Assembly (NCBI GenBank): GCA_008360955.1
Contig: LUCM01002475.1
Span: forward strand, 237,475-301,474
Direction: 5' to 3'
Length of the DNA stretch: 64,000 bases
DNA from: Fasciolopsis buskii
Taxonomy: Eukaryota; Platyhelminthes; Trematoda; Plagiorchiida; Fasciolidae
The notes beneath the pieces are model-generated. The model searched no databases. It saw nothing but the letters and a program-made list of their open reading frames with translations, and was not told where the DNA came from. Positions 59,530-64,000 of this stretch are shown one piece after another. Made by a program: the position numbers and the translations under genes. Each line of letters opens with the position of its first letter. Positions within the stretch are counted from its first letter, which is position 1.

Positions 59530-60410
59530 TCAGGCTGGAGAAATTCCTTGAAAACACAATTAGTTGTAAACAACAAACCGCTGAGGGTATTCAACGCTTA
59601 GAAGCCAAGACTTGCAGGTGGAAAGCAAAAAACCTTCAAACCGTGGCATTGTACACCGTTCCATTCATGGAAAGCCGGATTTCATGCCTTCACCAAAAAC
59701 GTCGCAGGTTCTTGAAAACCAATTCATCTTTTGCAATTCGTGATGTGGCATTTTCCACCAGGTGTAGTTAAGCTTTTGATGTACTTAAAGTCATCGACCA
59801 GAACGAACTGGTCACCACAGACGGTGAGTATAACCAAGGGCTCCTACTATTCCTGAAATGCGACCTGCATATTGAAGATTCGCAGCGCACACCGTACCTA
59901 GATGCCTTAATCGTCGAGCTATCCTGTATGCGTCAAAGTGTTTGTGCATTGCTAATTTACAGGGTAATATCTGCACACTTCGGTCTAAAGTTCAGTTCCC
60001 TGGAAACAGTCTGACTTAGCCATTTGTTAAACCACACAGAATGTTTGTAGAACATCCTCCATGACGGTGTTGAATAGGAACAGGAATAAGGTGCAGTTTT
60101 ATGACATTCCATCAGAGACGACGAAAAGTTGCGAAAGCTGGTCATATACTTCAACACGATTTACGGCATGCCAGTGCAATATTTTGAGGACGGATACATG
60201 TTTTCCAGGTACACCACTCCTCAACAAATGAGGCGGAACTATCGACGCAGTGAAAGGCTGCACAAATGTCTAGGAACATGACGTTCATCGGCTTTTGGAA
60301 GGTGTGACGGTACTCCGATAGCTACCGGAGAATGAATATCTGATCGATTCATTTACAATGGTTTCATAAGGTGGTTCTATCGAAACAAGCCATGCGGCTT
60401 GCGCGGGAAT
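59530..60410 (-). pseudogene. RTE-type LINE RT fragment
   Basis: Reading the minus strand across frames: 'FQKPMNVMFLDICAAF' (motif A, near 60270), 'GVPGKYVSVLK' equivalent (60215), 'YDQLSQLFVVSDG' and 'LFLFLFNTVMEDV' (motif B region, near 60070), 'CADITL' (YADD counterpart, near 59980), 'ASRYGVR', and 'SRIAKDELVFKNLRRFW' and 'HEIRLSMNGTVYNATV' near 59600-59750. All correspond in order to the RTE at 26445-29685 but with much lower identity, so it is an older, different insertion. The plus-strand ORF at 59533-59769 is merely its antisense shadow. Confidence 0.8.
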
Positions 60411-60479
60411 AGCCTTAAGTGGAGCTGGAGCTCAGATAAACCAAGCTTCACAATGTCTCGCTCAGTGTATTATGGTCTA

Positions 60480-60900
60480 GGAAGTTATCCACTTCCCGCA
60501 GCTTTCTCGGATTGCTGCGAGCCCAGTATTTTCCTACCAATCGCACCAAGTTCTTTGCTGCATCTTTGGCATGTGGGTGGTCGGACGCTATGCGGAGATG
60601 CCGAAATCCGGTGTACTCGAGTCACGTGTCGAATATCAAGTGGACCACTTGAAATAAGAATCTGTCGAATTTGGTATACCATATCGCTTCAGGAATATTA
60701 TCACGGAAGTTCGCCTGAACATATCTAGACTGAATGTAGTTTTCTGACCACAGATTCCAGTTGTTTGGCCAGGAGTGAACTGCATACAAATAGCCGTGGC
60801 AGTTCTTGATTACGGACTAGATACGAAGGCCACACGATGACTACCAGCTTATTCGTCAAGCCAAAAATTTTCTCTTCTCTACACCAAAATGACTTTTGGG
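60480..60900 (-). pseudogene. Ty3/gypsy integrase fragment (probable)
   Basis: The minus strand near 60610-60545 reads 'GFRHLRIASDHPHAKDAAK' followed by 'LVRLVGK', close to the integrase motif GI.H...APYHP..NG.AER.V in the catalytic core, with the third catalytic residue region degraded. It lies downstream, in the minus orientation, of the gypsy RT at 61180-61900, where an integrase is expected. The upstream core is not recognisable. Confidence 0.5.
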
Positions 60901-61179
60901 TAACTCATTGAAAGCTGTTTGAGAAGTGGAGAAAGGGTTACTATTCAGTCACCACAGCACGAAATTGCATATGGTATGCTAAATTCTTTCTGGTGAGCAA
61001 AAAACTGGAATTATTTCTGTTTCACCTCAGGCCGCCGTCAGTTCTCCATGAAGTAAATAAGCGAACAATAAAGAAGCTTTATGAAAGTCCTAAATTTTTT
61101 ATTTGATACAAGAGCTACAGGTGCAATGAAGTTGGGAACTCTTTGACCCGACAATAAGTGGGCACTTTGGAATCTCTCG

Positions 61180-61900
61180 CTGAGTAGATACACCATATTG
61201 GGGTTGAAGGCCAATGATACTACCTTTCATCCTTGAACCGAAACCGTTAGGTACATTACACCACAAATTTGTACCTGCTGATACAGAAACTGAAGAGCTT
61301 TGGAGTCAGTTAAACCGGCGAATTTTAAGCCCAACAAGTATTTTCGAAAAGGAGTCCTCCAAGATATGTTGAAAACCTCTTCTTGAAATCAAGAAACTCA
61401 CGATGCATGACACCAAACTCGCACTTGGTTAGCTTGTTGGATCTTCTATCCACTCATTTCGACCGTGAATCATTTTGCTTTATTGGTAATCTTAAAATAA
61501 TGATATCAACTTCTTATGCTAACGCTTCATTCAACCCATGTGTGGCCTTATCTGTAGCAATTTGGAATATATCAAGTGGTACGTGAAGGAAGAATTGCAG
61601 GAAGCTGATTGGGGGCGGACCCGACGGAGTGGTAAGTCCGATCAGCGGTTTTGATTCTGGCGAGAGTGAAGTCTGTAGGTATGCGTTTGTCAGATCGATA
61701 AGTGGGGAACATCGGCCGTTACGTATGTACTTCATAAAATTCTACGGGTTAACTGTACGTGATACACATATCCATGAACATGGATAGAGAATCAGCATGA
61801 AGTGTCTGAAAATAAGAGATGCTAAACTTCTTTTTTCACTATGACTGTCGGAGTACCCATACTAGGGAAATGACGGAAGAAATCACGACTTTGCATTTCA
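61180..61900 (-). pseudogene. Ty3/gypsy reverse transcriptase to RNase H fragment
   Basis: On the minus strand 'MGTPTVIVKKE' (near 61850) is followed after about 50 codons by 'CSPLIDLTNAYLQTSLSPES' (61710-61650), 'LIGLTTPSGP' and 'DIFQIATDKATHGLNEALA' (to 61514), a classic gypsy RT. The catalytic YVDD block after 'ALA' is destroyed ('AYAR' then stop). Further on, 'LTKCEFGVMHREFLDFKK' gives the post-YVDD segment in a shifted frame, and 'LTDSKALQFLYQ' near 61310 resembles the start of RNase H. The copy is frameshifted and inactive. Confidence 0.8.
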
Positions 61901-62897
61901 TCTGGGTTATCAAATTCAGGGGACCTTATCACTGGTCACTTAGAGAAACCCGTCATTTTGGTAGTAACAGATGTATGCCAACATGCAACATTGAGGGCTG
62001 TTATGCAAAATTATGCAATCAGCATTTGGGGTATTAACTGATTCAAGGGAGAACTTGGTGTCGTTTGAATCGAGATGGAATAGCCCAGAGTACAGGCCGT
62101 TCAATATAAGCATGGATGCAATATCACTCGAGACCAAAAACCGACCAGAGAAGCATTCGTATCCCATCCATATCTCGAGACAGTGACCGATACCACCAAG
62201 GCGCAGCACAATAATAGACATGGCAGAAAAAAATTTGGTCAGATCAAACTGAGGCCATACTTCAGAATGATGGGTTCGGAACTTCCGGTACCAACCACGA
62301 ATTGGCAACAAATTGCAATGAAATTCAATAAATGTGTACAAAAACTGACTGAACTTGGTCGAAACTTTCAGTTTTACCACGTGATTGGTGTCTTCTTCAG
62401 GGACTCAATGCTCATAGTCGTCGCTTGGGCTGACGACAAACCCGCCGAATGTGACATGATTCCGGAAGAATAGCATACTGGAAGTGGAGCGAAGATAGAA
62501 CTCATTGCATGGGAATCGACGAGTCAGTGGCTTTGTCTCGCTTTCTGGTATCGTCTTGACCGCTGGGTTTGGTTTGGTCTGTGTGAAATGCCAGATGAAC
62601 GAAATTGTACTTTGAAAGTGAACAATGGTCGGCATCGGTTTCAGATAACTCGTCAAATCGCCGACAAATTAACCGAGTGTCAACAGACGCGAAGTTTTGC
62701 TTGATGAGCAGTCTTTACTGAATCTATGAGAGCTCTACCTAAGCAATCTGTCAGCCAAGTAGTTGGATTTCCAACCGATCTCCATAGTCGCGTTTAGGTG
62801 TCAGTGGCTGCAGCATTTGACTGCATACGTCTCTCAATACTTTAGCTTGGTCGGGTGAGTGTCTCGGTCTCCGAGCTGGCTACTCCCGCTGGAGGCC
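61901..62897. other. Possible gypsy 5' part, not recognised
   Basis: A 146-codon minus ORF (61940-62380) and a 96-codon plus ORF (62183-62473) overlap. In the minus orientation this is where the protease and gag of the gypsy element would lie, but I see neither a DTGA-type protease motif nor a zinc knuckle. I cannot decide whether either frame was ever coding. Confidence 0.3.
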
Positions 62898-63128
62898 TCA
62901 AGAAATACTCCCAAATGACAGACTTTTCAAATAATCTGTGCAGGGGAATTCAAAGCAGTCTTCTAGCATCGGAGATGTTCCCATGAAAGAGAGAGGACAA
63001 AGGCGATTGCCCTTTGCCCGGTATTGGATTGATTGATCATTGATAACCAGCCTAGGGGAGTTGGATAAACCCTGATTCCAAGCCAACCACGGAAGGTGCA
63101 CAAAGCATACGGGTGTGCTCACTGGCAT
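62898..63128 (-). repeat. Weak relative of a part of segment X
   Basis: A 76-codon minus frame contains 'CFVHLPWLAWNQGLSNSP' and 'RLVINDQSIQYR', similar in layout to 'CLPPLCAGLYDVKS' and 'RLIIIDQSINPI' from the minus frame at 15401-15640. The plus-strand DNA shares 'GGATTGATTGA' followed by a GATAA(TC)A..CC(A)GCCT stretch. Probably an unnamed dispersed repeat. Confidence 0.35.
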
Positions 63129-64000
63129 CTATGGCAAGGTGTACTTGGTATCCAGGATGTCTAACCCATCCGAAGGGAATATGAACAGAGCAATCAGTCT
63201 CCGGCTCCTGAAAGGTGCCAAATTCTTCATGAGTGAACAGAATACTTGTAAATCTGCAGTCAACAGAAATACCGGCTGATTATTTCTCACAGCCCTCTGG
63301 GTACTAAACCACACTTCGAAAATTTTAATCTAATCTCGGATCAATCGGCATACATACTCCACTGTTCGACATGGGCATCTGCATTTCACGACGATGCTGA
63401 TTTTCAAAATGGAGACATCGAAGTGATCTAACATAATAACACCCGGACCCGAATTAATGATACGAATAGGAATTGCTCCAAACTCCGGGTGCTCGACTGA
63501 GGATTGTAATAAGATCATGACCATTGCAAATCAAGTTCCATGAAAGCTGACACTTCTAGTCCAGTGTTGGTTTTCCTATAATTATTACTCGATTTGTCGT
63601 TCCCTGTGCTATTTGGTCATGACTTGTACTTTTGGATAGATCTATCGAGTCTGGCACTGGTCTTGGAAAACCAAAAACTTGATATAGGATATTTTTATGG
63701 ATTCAATTATCTGCTTGCTGAATTTTAATTGCACGGCAGACGGACGACCTCCACTTTCTTGAGAATCACGTGATATGAAATGAACTCAAGCATTGTGGAC
63801 TGTCGGAACATAGAAAGTACACGTTTAGAAGTGTTTGTCCTCCGTAATTTCGACTGATGCAACAGTAAACTGCATTACAAGAAGTACAGATGGAAATGTT
63901 GAAGACTAAAAATGCGGAGTTTATGGATCAAAATTTTTCCGCGATGAAATTTTATTCGACAGACGAGTTCCGCTCTACATGTAATATTTGTGCGCACAAG
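63129..64000. other. Nothing recognised
   Basis: Two short minus ORFs (63129-63314, 63330-63524) without domains. No repeats or splice-framed segments were identified to the window edge. Confidence 0.4.

Noticed and set aside
59533..59769. Plus-strand open frame of 79 codons directly after a perfect-looking TTTTAATTTCAG acceptor
   Set aside because: The minus strand of the same stretch encodes RTE RT sequence in order with its neighbours, so the plus frame is an antisense shadow.

Overview
This window is eukaryotic, intron-era, repeat-dominated DNA. It has no bacterial gene organisation: no long ORFs, no operons and no ribosome-binding-site pattern. The recognisable coding material is decayed retrotransposon sequence: an RTE-type LINE, a CR1/jockey-type LINE, Ty3/gypsy fragments, and possible Bel/Pao and tRNA-like SINE remnants. 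There are also long AT, TAG and ATCA microsatellites and two kinds of assembly gap (85 N at 41317-41401, one n at 16497). The wording of the RTE protein (endonuclease 'VSAYAPADCSPD', C-terminal 'KKRRGDQAMIWCRGMK', 'DMAQN') is what I know from parasitic flatworms, especially digenean trematodes. I therefore infer a flatworm nuclear scaffold. The species cannot be fixed from the sequence alone.

Layout. 1-2830: CR1/jockey LINE copy 1 on the minus strand. 3097-3567: an inverted pair of a tRNA-containing repeat. 6153-6311: a well-bounded candidate host exon on the minus strand. 8317-8530: an RTE scrap. 9715-10500: two tandem gypsy RT scraps. 14696-18402: a near-perfect 1.2 kb duplication around a single n, with misplaced RTE pieces, probably an assembly artefact. 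23045-23514: TATA box, E-boxes and a candidate first exon. 26445-29685: the most complete RTE copy, dead at the catalytic motif. 35235-35554: a candidate host exon. 36780-41640: two CR1/jockey copies head to head, the right one containing the N gap. 45740-46560: possible Bel/Pao and LINE scraps. 50665-52130: microsatellites and a dispersed repeat. 55589-56350: gypsy integrase tail, polypurine tract and 3' LTR. 59530-61900: RTE and gypsy fragments abutting on the minus strand.

No complete host gene could be assembled. The retroelement genes are all frameshifted, truncated or mutated in catalytic residues, so none is likely to be active as sequenced. The observations most worth following are the duplication around position 16497, the chimeric raw-read-like left end, the composite tRNA-like palindrome, and a few short ORF segments bounded by good splice sites.
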